DNA of 30,865 bases, from NCBI GenBank assembly GCA_043775925.1, contig JAYVRW010000053.1:1-30865 (forward strand), in the 5' to 3' direction. This DNA comes from JAFDVL01 sp043775925. Its GTDB lineage: Bacteria > Acidobacteriota > Blastocatellia > RBC074. The translations under genes were made by a program, and so were the position numbers. Shown one piece after another: positions 9,601 to 16,880 of the stretch. The notes below the pieces were generated by a model. It searched no databases. It had not been told where the DNA came from and worked only from the letters and a program-made list of their open reading frames with translations. Every line of letters starts with the position of its first letter. The stretch's first letter is position 1.

Positions 9601-10453
9601 TGGCTCCCCAATAGGTTTGATTAAGCGTGGTGGGCGTAGCGTTCCAGCGTTGCTGCCAGTGCTGCCACGTCAGCGAACCGTGATAAGCATTCGTTCCGCT
9701 TTTCGTAACAACGCTGATGCTCGCGCCGCTGCTATGACCTTTGGAAGCATCGAATGGAGATGTTTCAATTTTGATTTCAGCTACTGTATCGGCATACGGC
9801 AATGCACCAACGCGACGGCTGGGGCCGGCATTCGGTACACCATCCATCGAAAATTCAGTGCCGCCGACGCCGCCTGCCGTGTTGACCGCCGAGGCTCCAA
9901 CATTGGAGTGGGGGCCAAGATAATTCGCCGCTGCCGTCCACTGAATGCCTGGCACAGTCCGCGCCAGAATCAAGGCGCTGTTATTCAGGACGGGCAAATC
10001 CATCACTTGACGATTGGTCAAAGTGGTCGAGCCACTGGCAGTTGTCGTATCCAGCAACGGAGCTTCTGTAGTCACTGAAATAGATTCACTGGCGGCGCCG
10101 ATTTCCAGCGTTAGATCAGCCTCAGTGCGTGTATTAATGCCTAACACAAAGCCTTGTCGGACAGTCTTCTTGAAGCCACTGGCCGACGCCGTAATCGTAT
10201 AGGTTCCCGCTAATTGATAGGCAGCTTCATAATAACCGTTCGATCCGGTGGTAAGTTGAACCGAGCTGTTCGTCTCAGTGTTGGTAACAATGATACTGGC
10301 GCCAGCTACGACGGCGCCGGTCGAATCTTTCACCGTGCCTTGAATGGTACTGCGAGTTTCTTGTGCCAGAATGAAGCTGCTTAGTTGCAGAAGCAGTCCT
10401 AATCCCAGATATAATTTGTAAAATCGAGAGGGTCGCAAATTGAGGGTAAACAT
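6602..10453 (-). CDS. TonB-dependent receptor, Oar-like, with carboxypeptidase-regulatory domain
   Basis: This is a 1283-residue outer-membrane protein. I chose the ATG at 10453, not the upstream one, because CGGAG sits 5 bases before it and a signal peptide follows directly (FYKLYLGLGLLLQLSSFILAQ). After the signal comes an Ig-like CarboxypepD_reg domain (TIQGTVKDSTGAVVAGASI, residues about 36-115). A plug follows (MDLPVLNNSALILARTVPGI, MDGVPNAGPSRR, SGASISVVTKSGTN), and then a long beta-barrel ending in the aromatic MMRFTF. This family imports oligosaccharides or peptides using energy from TonB. Its position between a ROK regulator and uronic-acid enzymes suggests that it takes up aldouronic xylo-oligosaccharides. 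That substrate is inferred. Confidence 0.92.
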   Translation of the reverse strand: MFTLNLRPSRFYKLYLGLGLLLQLSSFILAQETRSTIQGTVKDSTGAVVAGASIIVTNTETNSSVQLTTGSNGYYEAAYQLAGTYTITASASGFKKTVRQGFVLGINTRTEADLTLEIGAASESISVTTEAPLLDTTTASGSTTLTNRQVMDLPVLNNSALILARTVPGIQWTAAANYLGPHSNVGASAVNTAGGVGGTEFSMDGVPNAGPSRRVGALPYADTVAEIKIETSPFDASKGHSSGASISVVTKSGTNAYHGSLTWQHWQQRWNATPTTLNQTYWGAINNPANASTAEALKTKERQQTGRSNNYAGVVGGPVRVPWLYNGKDRLFFFFSYNGLKEVKTEEPLAVRFTVPTAKQRTGDFSDLLAIDPVRYQIYDPRTARSVTGGVCGTGNTCVVRDPFVNNQVPIINPMTAAYLKLIPLPNNVPGVVGSDGLNNYLAAATPFNWDFANYGNRIDWVVSQKQRVFGKWSYQNFLEDRADWTYETARGLHQNGLNRNNIAVVLDHVYTFNTTTILNTSVAWNRYRDGNTQNAVQRSFGPDSVGLPSYLTAFAGDAKHLPVLDFSDGGNSDFSRTFSTATRYSIGTVRGELTKILKSHSLRFGYDLRQHYRQFNNPGNTSGVIQPRNTYLRQTNTTTTNGVGLLGLEWASFLLGAPGNSVSVTKNDSYYLTNPYYGFYMQDDWRVTPKLTLNLGLRMEREGGFKERYNRAIIGVDLNADLPISAAAQAAYTTAQIPELAASQFIVKGGSTYLGQNGNTASHLSENLWLPRVGAVYQLNDKTVIRGGYGIFYDTNNVLNNDLNQLGYSRTTATAISNDNGLTFTSSNLTSAACRASTTACTTIFSDPFPTLSDGKRFLEPVGNTLGLMAGVGRSLGFIPNDWKHARQQRWRLSLQRELSRSMVLEVAYLGSYSDKISIGKRIDALPEQYWATGTIRNNTLANNLNSTVANPFRLSNFTALQTSNPVLYQDMAGNGFFTATTRAKSAILRPYGHLNNATNARTPIGEVKYHDVEVTLNKRFSQGMMYSVSFIRSWNKERTVFENEFDSSPVWRESNSSRPNHFMFNALYELPFGKGKRFLADSKIANAVVGGWQVSSIYHLQSGPIYDTGNWFFYGTDSHALTKSRDERTTDAWFNWQLLPGATRDYTASNRTAYETRIRTIVPQSVLTSMGSICGSGNNVACTYENVTPTNFQPNSFHRRIFPTRLSWLRTSNMNQVDMNIARNFALTEKLKIQFRVDFINALNHVTYQGPNTDITSTSFGKVTAQDNTPRWIQFMMRFTF

Positions 10454-10470
10454 GGATTCTCCGAGAAGAT

Positions 10471-10521
10471 TCAAGCGCAAGCTTGAGGGTACATAAAGGG
10501 AAAGTTTCTGCTGGAGAAACT
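10471..10521 (-). promoter_or_regulatory. Structured leader of the receptor mRNA: two hairpins before the RBS
   Basis: Two perfect inverted repeats lie in the leader. AGTTTCT/AGAAACT with a 5-base loop is at 10503-10521, and TCAAGC/GCTTGA with a 4-base loop is at 10471-10486. The second ends just before the ribosome-binding site. With the candidate promoter near 10644-10672, the 5' UTR would be close to 180 nt, which is long enough for post-transcriptional control. No known riboswitch was recognised. Confidence 0.4.
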
Positions 10522-10643
10522 GACCAGAATGCGTTGCTGACACGATCTTGATAGTGCGCTTTAATACTTTCAGTGACGAGTAAAGAGTTCGTCCCGACAG
10601 CGTAGCTACCAGATGAAAACGTCAGTCAACCAGCGCGGTTGTC

Positions 10644-10681
10644 TTTTTATGCTAATTAGTTTGAGTTGACAACAAACTCAA
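10644..10681 (-). promoter_or_regulatory. Candidate receptor promoter overlapped by a palindromic operator
   Basis: A minus-strand -35 TTGTCA (10672-10667) and a -10-like TAAAAA (10649-10644) are 17 bp apart. The -35 sits inside a 7-7-7 inverted repeat, TTGAGTT-N7-AACTCAA, at 10661-10681. A repressor dimer bound there would block RNA polymerase. The adjacent ROK regulator is the obvious candidate, though this is inference. The -10 is weak. Confidence 0.45.
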
Positions 10682-10714
10682 CAGTCAAATTTATTTTTCT
10701 TTTGCTCAATCCTG

Positions 10715-10740
10715 GGCGACGGCTTAATTAAGCCGTCGCC
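10715..10740 (-). terminator. Perfect palindrome across the ROK regulator stop codon
   Basis: A 26-bp perfect palindrome with half-site GGCGACGGCTTAA contains the TAA stop of the ROK gene at its centre. On the minus strand it is followed by an A/T-rich stretch but no immediate T-run, so termination is plausible, not certain. Confidence 0.5.
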
Positions 10741-11927
10741 GGTGCGCCGAAATGTTTTTTTAAGACCAGCGCAATCGTGCCACGCAAGCGCGGTTGACTG
10801 GCCGGATCGGTCGGGAAAATACGGGGCGCCGCGTGGGTGAATGAGCGGCTTTTGATCACGCCCTCAATAATGGGGCCAATTTGATGCCAGGCTCGTGTCA
10901 CCTCACCAACGATCACGATAGCATCCGGCGCCAGTCCGGTGACGAGTAAAGCCAGTCCCGCACCAATGTGCTGTGCCATTTGCTCCAGCGCTCGCACAGC
11001 TTTAGGGACACCTTGTTCCGCCAGTCGGAGGATGTCTTCGAAGCCAGGCGCAACATCAGAGAGAGCAGTTTTCCGTCCCGCATTCGCCTGCGCGTAATAC
11101 CGAACAGCGGCAGAATTGGAAGCGTACATTTCCCAGCAACCACGATTGCCACACCGACAAAGCAGCCCATCTTCGACTAATGTCACATGTCCGAATTCAC
11201 CCGCCGCACCCTTCGAGCCATGCACCAGTTGACCATTAATCATGATGCCAACGCCAATACCTTCCGAAATGGTCACGGCTACCAGATTACGCACTCCTTC
11301 GTGATGACGACCCAGCCAGACTTCAGCTAAGGCGCAGGCATTGGCCGCATTCTCCAATTCAACGGACAACCCCGTTGCTTTTTCGAGAGGGGTTTTTAAA
11401 TCTACTTTGAGCCAGCTTAAATTCGGCGCAAAGACCAACTGCTGCGTAGTCGGGTCAACCCGCCCTGGCAAGCTGACGCCGATGCCTTCGTACGAAATCT
11501 CAGGATGTGTCTTAATCAGCTCGCATAATCGGCTACTCAGTTCTTTGATGAACTGTTTCGGGTCAGCGGCGGTCTTCAGCGACCCCTGCGTCAGGAAACG
11601 GGCCTCCAGATTGGCGAGTCCATACGTCGTCTCACCAGGGCGGATATTAACGCCAATGATGCCGACACGTTCCTGGTTTAAATGTAGATATTGTGGACGG
11701 CGACCACGTGGCGTATGTCCGTTGACACCCTCGATGACCCAGCGTTCAGTAATTAATTGCTCAATGATAGCGGAAACTGTACTGCGTTGCAGACCGGAAT
11801 GTCGCGCCAAATCTGCACGCGAAATCGGCTGCTGGCTGCGAATCATGTTCAGTACAATGCGGCGATTGATGGCACGCGCCGTCTCACTGGTAGCGACTTG
11901 AAAATCGGTTAAATCAATCTTGCGCAA
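10728..11927 (-). CDS. ROK-family transcriptional regulator (NagC/XylR type)
   Basis: This 399-residue protein has an N-terminal winged helix (ISRADLARHSGLQRSTVSAI, residues 35-54) and a ROK sugar-binding domain. The ROK zinc site is complete: GH at 246-247 and CRCGNRGC, giving His247, Cys257, Cys259 and Cys264. Kinase residues are lost. The phosphate-loop Asp is replaced at IGVNIRPGETT (Asn94), and the catalytic Asp of the usual END is Ala194 (ENAANACALAE). It should therefore bind a sugar ligand without phosphorylating it. The start is TTG at 11927, preceded by AAGGTGA and by an in-frame TGA that rules out earlier starts. It is the probable repressor of the downstream receptor and uronic-acid genes. 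Confidence 0.9.
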   Translation of the reverse strand: MRKIDLTDFQVATSETARAINRRIVLNMIRSQQPISRADLARHSGLQRSTVSAIIEQLITERWVIEGVNGHTPRGRRPQYLHLNQERVGIIGVNIRPGETTYGLANLEARFLTQGSLKTAADPKQFIKELSSRLCELIKTHPEISYEGIGVSLPGRVDPTTQQLVFAPNLSWLKVDLKTPLEKATGLSVELENAANACALAEVWLGRHHEGVRNLVAVTISEGIGVGIMINGQLVHGSKGAAGEFGHVTLVEDGLLCRCGNRGCWEMYASNSAAVRYYAQANAGRKTALSDVAPGFEDILRLAEQGVPKAVRALEQMAQHIGAGLALLVTGLAPDAIVIVGEVTRAWHQIGPIIEGVIKSRSFTHAAPRIFPTDPASQPRLRGTIALVLKKHFGAPATA

Positions 11928-12002
11928 GCTTCACCTTAATTGAAAACCAAAAAAAACTAACCAGTCTCGTTTGAGCCTGGTAACTTGTCTGATTTTTTAA
12001 CT

Positions 12003-12052
12003 TGATATAATTCGACTCACGAACTATATCATCAGAAATAGGCTCGTGCCAA
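12003..12052 (-). promoter_or_regulatory. Candidate ROK gene promoter with operator over the -10
   Basis: On the minus strand, TTGGCA (12052-12047) and TATAGT (12028-12023), each 5 of 6 to sigma-70 consensus, are 18 bp apart. The -10 is embedded in an inverted repeat at 12003-12031 with arms TGATATAGTTCG and CGAATTATATCA around TGAGT (one mismatch). This geometry fits autoregulation. The predicted leader is about 90 nt. Confidence 0.5.
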
Positions 12053-12140
12053 GTGTTAGGATGAATTCTTTCTAATTTTAGGAGAAGCAAAAGAGGAGCA
12101 TTCTGTTTTCCTGGCATTGAGATTTTGAATCAGTTATTAC

Positions 12141-13520
12141 TTAATGAGACAGGAATTGTTGAGCGGATTTAATCGCTTCTTCGAGAGTGGTGACTCTGCC
12201 ATCCAGTTGTAGCTCAAAAATTTCATGAATAATTTTTCCGATTTCCGGTCCCGGCTTCACGCCGAGTTCCAGCAAGTGACGCCCCTTCAAAAAGCTTTCA
12301 GGCGCTTTCACTTCAATGCTTAATTCATTGACTCGTTGCTTGAACCACTCCATCGCATCGGGTTTGAAATTTCCGGTTCTGCCCAGGCAGTCTGCGCGGG
12401 AAACGCGATAGAGCAAATCGGGTTCGACGCGCTGTGCCAGACGCCGAAAAGCTCCATCTGAAACAGACTGCCCGCTCAGAAATGATTTATGAAAATGACC
12501 GGGAGCCAGATGATCTTTGACAAGGGCGACCACCTGTTGACGCACGTCGTAGCCGTCAATCGTATGCAATCCCAATTTGTCCAGAAAAGTTTTTGTCGGT
12601 TCAATGCCAGCGTCTTCATGCCCTTTGGAGCGAATTCGTCCATCTTCAATTTTCGTGGTTGAAGGCTTGCCAAAATCGTGACAGAGAGCGCCTAACATCA
12701 CGGCTAATTTTTTAGCATGCGGCAAGTCGTCAATTAATTTGCGGGCCTCATCAATCACCATCCCGGAGTGAATCCAGACATCGCCTTCGGGATGCCATTC
12801 GGATTCCTGCTCGCAGCCAATCATCGCGTGCATTTCAGGCCAAAGCTGTTCCGTAATGCCTAAATCACGCGCTGCCCAATATCCAATCGAAGGTTTATCT
12901 GATTGCAAAAGCCATTTTTCGACTTCGGTAAAAATTCGTTCGTGCGGCAAATCCGAAAGATCAATGTTGCGGCAAAGTGCGATAGTTTCAGCTTCAATGG
13001 TGAATTCAAACCGCGCGGCAAATTGCATCGCCCTCAGCACACGTAAACTGTCTTCAATAAAAGTTTCAGGATTTACGACGCGAAGAATTTTATTTTCAAG
13101 GTCGGCGCGACCATCAAATGGATCAATCAATTCAGCCGTCAGCGGATCATAAAGAATGGCGTTAATCGTAAAATCGCGCCGTGAACAAGCTTCTTCGTGA
13201 GTCATCTCAGGATCGCCGATGACTTCAAAGGCGCGATGTCCGCGTCCGATTTTTGATTCACGACGGGGGAGCGAAACGTCAATCGTTAAATCGTCAATCC
13301 GCGTTTTGTAAACGGTGAAGGATTCTCCAACGGCGTTGACTGCACCGAGTGTCGTCAAAAAATCACGCAATTTTTCTGCGCTGATTCCATAAACTTCGAC
13401 ATCGTAGTCAATGTTCGGAACTCCGCGCAGATGATCGCGTACCGAACCACCGACAAGAAAAGCGCGACCACCCTGCTGGTGAATCGCGCTGCATAAATGA
13501 ATGACCTGCTCAGAAATCAT
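12141..13520 (-). CDS. CCA tRNA nucleotidyltransferase / poly(A) polymerase family with HD domain
   Basis: This 459-residue cytoplasmic enzyme has the class II nucleotidyltransferase signature GGSVRD (24-29) with metal-binding Asp38 and Asp40 (NIDYDVEV). It continues with CSRRDFTINAILYDP and the RVLRAMQFAARF helix that reads the nucleotide. An HD phosphohydrolase domain follows (LGALCHDFGKPSTTK with His281-Asp282, then His301), giving the layout of multifunctional CCA proteins. It would add or repair the 3' CCA of tRNA, and the HD domain may give phosphatase or phosphodiesterase activity. It begins 35 bp after the response-regulator gene. No clear Shine-Dalgarno is seen, so it may depend on the upstream transcript. 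Confidence 0.88.
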   Translation of the reverse strand: MISEQVIHLCSAIHQQGGRAFLVGGSVRDHLRGVPNIDYDVEVYGISAEKLRDFLTTLGAVNAVGESFTVYKTRIDDLTIDVSLPRRESKIGRGHRAFEVIGDPEMTHEEACSRRDFTINAILYDPLTAELIDPFDGRADLENKILRVVNPETFIEDSLRVLRAMQFAARFEFTIEAETIALCRNIDLSDLPHERIFTEVEKWLLQSDKPSIGYWAARDLGITEQLWPEMHAMIGCEQESEWHPEGDVWIHSGMVIDEARKLIDDLPHAKKLAVMLGALCHDFGKPSTTKIEDGRIRSKGHEDAGIEPTKTFLDKLGLHTIDGYDVRQQVVALVKDHLAPGHFHKSFLSGQSVSDGAFRRLAQRVEPDLLYRVSRADCLGRTGNFKPDAMEWFKQRVNELSIEVKAPESFLKGRHLLELGVKPGPEIGKIIHEIFELQLDGRVTTLEEAIKSAQQFLSH

Positions 13521-13555
13521 GTTCTGATTGTAGTGATGATGGCGGCGGTGAGCAA

Positions 13556-15037
13556 CTACAACGAAGCCCGTTGCGCCTTCACCAATCGTTTCGTGATTTT
13601 ATATTCGCGTAATCTTCGATAGAGCGTAGAGGGCGAAATCCCCAATAAATCAGCGGTTTTTCCCTGATGCCAGTTAGTCCGATCCAGCGCGGACAGGATT
13701 TCGCGGCGTTCGATCTCTTCTAATCTTCCGACTGATTCGTTGGAAGAGAAAGATGAAGTGACGGCTCCGATGCCGTGATCCAATCCGCCCACGTACTGCG
13801 AATTATTTGACAGCACAACCTGAGTGAACGGCGTCGCTTCACGGGTGGCAAGTTCGACTAATAAATCATTTGGCTGAATCACATTACTACGCGAAAGCAG
13901 GACGGCGCGTTCAAGGACGTTGCGCAGTTCGCGTAAATTTCCAGGCCAGGGATAGGTGCGCAAAACCTGCTGCGCTTCCAATGAAATCATGATCGAACGA
14001 TTGGGTGCGAAGGATTTTAGGAAATGTTCAGAGATGCCAACAATGTCTTCCGGTCTTTCGCGCAGACTGGGGACTGAGACGCGAATGCTATTGATTTTAT
14101 TGTATAAATCGGTTCTGAAGCTCTCCTGTTGTTCCTTTACCGCTAAGTCCTGACTGGTCGAGGCAACAACGCGAACGTCGGCGTCGACGCGACGGGTTCC
14201 ACCTAAACGATAGAAGGACTTGGTTTCAATCGCACGTAAGATTTTGGTTTGTAAGGTGAGGGACAAGCCATTGATTTCTTCAAGATAAAGCGTTCCCTGA
14301 TTCGCCATTTCAAGTAACCCAAGTTTGCGTGTCCTGGCTGAAGTGAAAGCTCCGGCCTCATGTCCAAATAAATCAGCTTCAAACAGGGGATCAAGCGTCG
14401 TCGCACAGTTAATCGAAACAAAGGGTCTGGCGCGGCGCGATGAAGCGTTGTGAATTGCCCGGGCAATTAATTCGCGTCCGGTTCCGGTTTCTCCGTTAAT
14501 CAAAACCGGAGCGTCATTGGTGGCGACTAAATCAATCTGGGCTAAAACCGCCATCATTTTTTCATTGGCAGTAATAATGCCATGTTGTGGGAGCTTGCTG
14601 GATTGCGCGTGTGGTGAATGATGTTTGACGAGACTTTGCAACACTAAATTCTCACGCTTCAAACGACCTTTTTCATTGGCTTTTCTGATAGTTTCTGCGA
14701 TTTGATCCAGTGCGCAGGGCTTAGTCAGATAATCATAAGCGCCGAACTTCATGGCTTCCAGCGCAGTATTTACTGTAGCGTGTCCGGTCATGATAATGAC
14801 TTCCGGCGCGGGGTCTTGTTCGATCAACGAACGCAGAACCTGAATGCCACTGGCTCCGGGCATCATCAGATCAAGCAACGCGACATGAAATTCTTCTTCG
14901 CGGGCAACTTTGATGGCTTCATCGCCATTGTTGACGACGCGAACTGAACAGCCCTGTCGTGAAAGTTCTTTTTGCAGAACAAAAGACAGATTTAATTCGT
15001 CTTCGGCAATTAACAATTTGATTGGCATGTTATTCAT
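13556..15037 (-). CDS. NtrC-family sigma-54-dependent response regulator
   Basis: This 493-residue protein has three domains. The receiver (about 5-120) has phosphoacceptor Asp56 (VALLDLMMPGASG), Thr84 and Lys106. The AAA+ domain has Walker A GETGTGRE at 182-189, the sigma-54 contact loop GAFTSA at 229-234 and Walker B-like GTLYLEEI. The C-terminal Fis-type HTH is ADLLGISPSTLYRRLREYKI. Phosphorylation should allow it to activate sigma-54 promoters. The histidine kinase gene ends 48 bp upstream, so the two form a cognate pair. Met4 is an alternative start. No target promoter was identified in the window. Confidence 0.92.
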   Translation of the reverse strand: MNNMPIKLLIAEDELNLSFVLQKELSRQGCSVRVVNNGDEAIKVAREEEFHVALLDLMMPGASGIQVLRSLIEQDPAPEVIIMTGHATVNTALEAMKFGAYDYLTKPCALDQIAETIRKANEKGRLKRENLVLQSLVKHHSPHAQSSKLPQHGIITANEKMMAVLAQIDLVATNDAPVLINGETGTGRELIARAIHNASSRRARPFVSINCATTLDPLFEADLFGHEAGAFTSARTRKLGLLEMANQGTLYLEEINGLSLTLQTKILRAIETKSFYRLGGTRRVDADVRVVASTSQDLAVKEQQESFRTDLYNKINSIRVSVPSLRERPEDIVGISEHFLKSFAPNRSIMISLEAQQVLRTYPWPGNLRELRNVLERAVLLSRSNVIQPNDLLVELATREATPFTQVVLSNNSQYVGGLDHGIGAVTSSFSSNESVGRLEEIERREILSALDRTNWHQGKTADLLGISPSTLYRRLREYKITKRLVKAQRASL

Positions 15038-15085
15038 AATATTTAAACTGGGTGATGAGGTCTCAGTCCTTAATCGGTAAGTGTA

Positions 15086-16642
15086 TTAATGAGCTGGAGG
15101 AGGCTCGGTGATTGGTAATAAAACATTCATAGTAGTGCCACGTCCGGGCTGAGACGTGACGTCAATCCTGCCGCCGTGATCGGAAATAATTCCATAACAA
15201 ACTGCTAATCCAAGCCCGGTGCCTTGTCCGAAAGGTTTGGTCGTGACAAATGGCTCAAAGATTTTGGTTAGCATCTCGGCTGCAATTCCAGCACCATTAT
15301 CAGTAAATTCTGCTACTGCATAGCTCGCACCGTCAGAAGAGCAAAGTTTCGAGCGAAGTGTTAGTTGTCCTGATTCTTCAGATACGGCATCGCAGACATT
15401 GGAAATAATGGCGATGAATACTTGAATGATTTGCCCTTCATTGGCGTTAATGAGAGGTAGGTTTTTCTCTAACTCAATGATGAGATTTAAACGTTTGAGT
15501 TTGGGGTGATGTTTGACAAGGCGGAGCGTTTGTTCAATCAGGCGATTGAGGTCTTCAGTAGCTTTCTGTGATTCACGATGGCGGCTGAATTCCAACAGGC
15601 TATTGGTGATTCCTTTGCAACGGAAAGCCTCGTCTTCGATGAGTTTCAGGTATTCTTTGAAGTCAGCTTGAACGTCAGAAGGCAAGCTCGAAATTTCCTT
15701 GAGACGATTCTGAAGCGCTTCGGTACAGGCTGCAATCGTCGCCAGTGGGTTATTAATTTCGTGAACTACACCGGAAGCGAGGCGTCCAATGCCGGTTAAT
15801 TTTTCGGCGTGGATGATGGCTTCATTCATCCGTTTTTGTTCGGTAATTTCTTCACCGAGCGTGATGACGTGTGAGACCTGATCGTCACTTTCATCAATTT
15901 TCATGGGGATTTTACTGATTAACCAATGACGTTTTTGCTTGTCAACCAGAGATTCCTGCTCGAACTTTAATAATTTTCCGGTATTGAGAACCTGCTTGAA
16001 TTCGCCCTCAAGTCGTTTGCGTGACATCTTGGAAAAAACTTCGAGTGCGTTACGCCCAATGACTTCGCGTTTTTCGATGCCTTGCCCACCGATTTCACGA
16101 TTGCGGTTCCAGGCGACAATTTTAAGGTTGCGATCAACCACGTAAAGGCTCACCGGAAGTGCATCAACAATCTTGGCAGTGAGTAAATGCGATAATTCTA
16201 CCTGACGCGATTGCTCAGAAATTTTTGAAGTTAGTTCCTGCGCCTGCGCAAAATTTTTCAGGCAAATCTCGACTCGCAAGCTCAAATCAGAGTCGCAAAA
16301 TTCACGGCGATAATAATCATTCGCTCCAGCGTTGATGGCTTTCAACCCGCAGTCTGCATCACTGACAACGGCGATGATTGGATTCTCGAATCCAGAACTT
16401 CGGAGCTGAGAAATCAAGGCAAGATTTATTTCATCGTCTTTGTTCGCTAAAACAAAACAACCGGAGATTTGACCTGAAATCGAGATTTCCGACTGAAGCG
16501 TTTGAGGACTGATGGTGATAAATCCCAGCTCTGCTGTTAGCGCTTCGTTCTGTTCATCGCCGACAAAAAACACTTCAACGCCCGCAACGATAGGTGCTTC
16601 ATGATTTGAAACTGGTTTTTTGGCGCTTTTGGCGAAGCTCAT
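15086..16642 (-). CDS. PAS histidine kinase with receiver-like N-terminal domain
   Basis: This 518-residue soluble kinase has no membrane helix. Residues about 21-130 resemble a receiver fold (VEVFFVGDE, PIIAVVSDAD, INAGANDYY), but the place of the phosphoacceptor Asp reads GCFVLAN. A PAS domain (about 152-265) contains LYVVDRNLKIVAWN. The HisKA helix carries His294 in GVVHEINNPLA. The ATPase has N-box ISNVCDAV, G1 TDNGAGI and G2 GTGLGLAV. It probably senses a cytosolic signal and phosphorylates the adjacent NtrC-type regulator. The N-terminal domain may bind a partner. The ATG at 16642 is the first in frame, and no strong Shine-Dalgarno was noted. Confidence 0.9.
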   Translation of the reverse strand: MSFAKSAKKPVSNHEAPIVAGVEVFFVGDEQNEALTAELGFITISPQTLQSEISISGQISGCFVLANKDDEINLALISQLRSSGFENPIIAVVSDADCGLKAINAGANDYYRREFCDSDLSLRVEICLKNFAQAQELTSKISEQSRQVELSHLLTAKIVDALPVSLYVVDRNLKIVAWNRNREIGGQGIEKREVIGRNALEVFSKMSRKRLEGEFKQVLNTGKLLKFEQESLVDKQKRHWLISKIPMKIDESDDQVSHVITLGEEITEQKRMNEAIIHAEKLTGIGRLASGVVHEINNPLATIAACTEALQNRLKEISSLPSDVQADFKEYLKLIEDEAFRCKGITNSLLEFSRHRESQKATEDLNRLIEQTLRLVKHHPKLKRLNLIIELEKNLPLINANEGQIIQVFIAIISNVCDAVSEESGQLTLRSKLCSSDGASYAVAEFTDNGAGIAAEMLTKIFEPFVTTKPFGQGTGLGLAVCYGIISDHGGRIDVTSQPGRGTTMNVLLPITEPPPAH

Positions 16643-16841
16643 TAGATGGACGCTCCCTGAAGTCTAAATGACTTCGCGGAAACTAATTAATGGATCGAAT
16701 TTGAGTGACAGGGGATGGTCACAACTGGGTTACAGTTGAATGGCTATGGGGGATCTCAAAGCAAAACTGTCTGTGATTGGATGTTCGTCTTCTGGGCGGT
16801 GGGGAGAGTAGTCGGTTGCTACTCTTCGGGTTCTGTGGCGC

Positions 16842-16870
16842 AGTATAGAGAAGTGTTGAACTGAAAGCAA
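16842..16870 (-). promoter_or_regulatory. Candidate sigma-70 promoter of the kinase/regulator/CCA operon
   Basis: On the minus strand, TTGCTT (16870-16865) and TATACT (16847-16842) are separated by 17 bp. They lie about 195 bp before the kinase ATG and just after the upstream gene's stop. A hairpin with arms AGAGTAG/CTACTCT at 16805-16825 lies just downstream, in the leader. Confidence 0.45.
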
Positions 16871-16880
16871 GACAAAAATA

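Noticed and set aside
10454..10543. A 30-codon upstream extension of the TonB-dependent receptor
   Set aside because: It precedes the signal peptide, spans leader hairpins and lacks a better ribosome-binding site than the internal ATG.
11341..11901. A 186-codon plus-strand frame opposite the ROK regulator
   Set aside because: It is antisense to a gene with clear motifs, with no ribosome-binding site or recognisable domain.
11914..12117. A 67-codon minus-strand frame upstream of the ROK gene
   Set aside because: It covers the candidate promoter and operator and overlaps the ROK start, with no recognisable protein features.
16790..16830. A possible sigma-54 promoter (TGGGG...GGTTGCT) before the histidine kinase
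   Set aside because: The GG and GC elements are not 10 bp apart, so the -24/-12 rule is not met.
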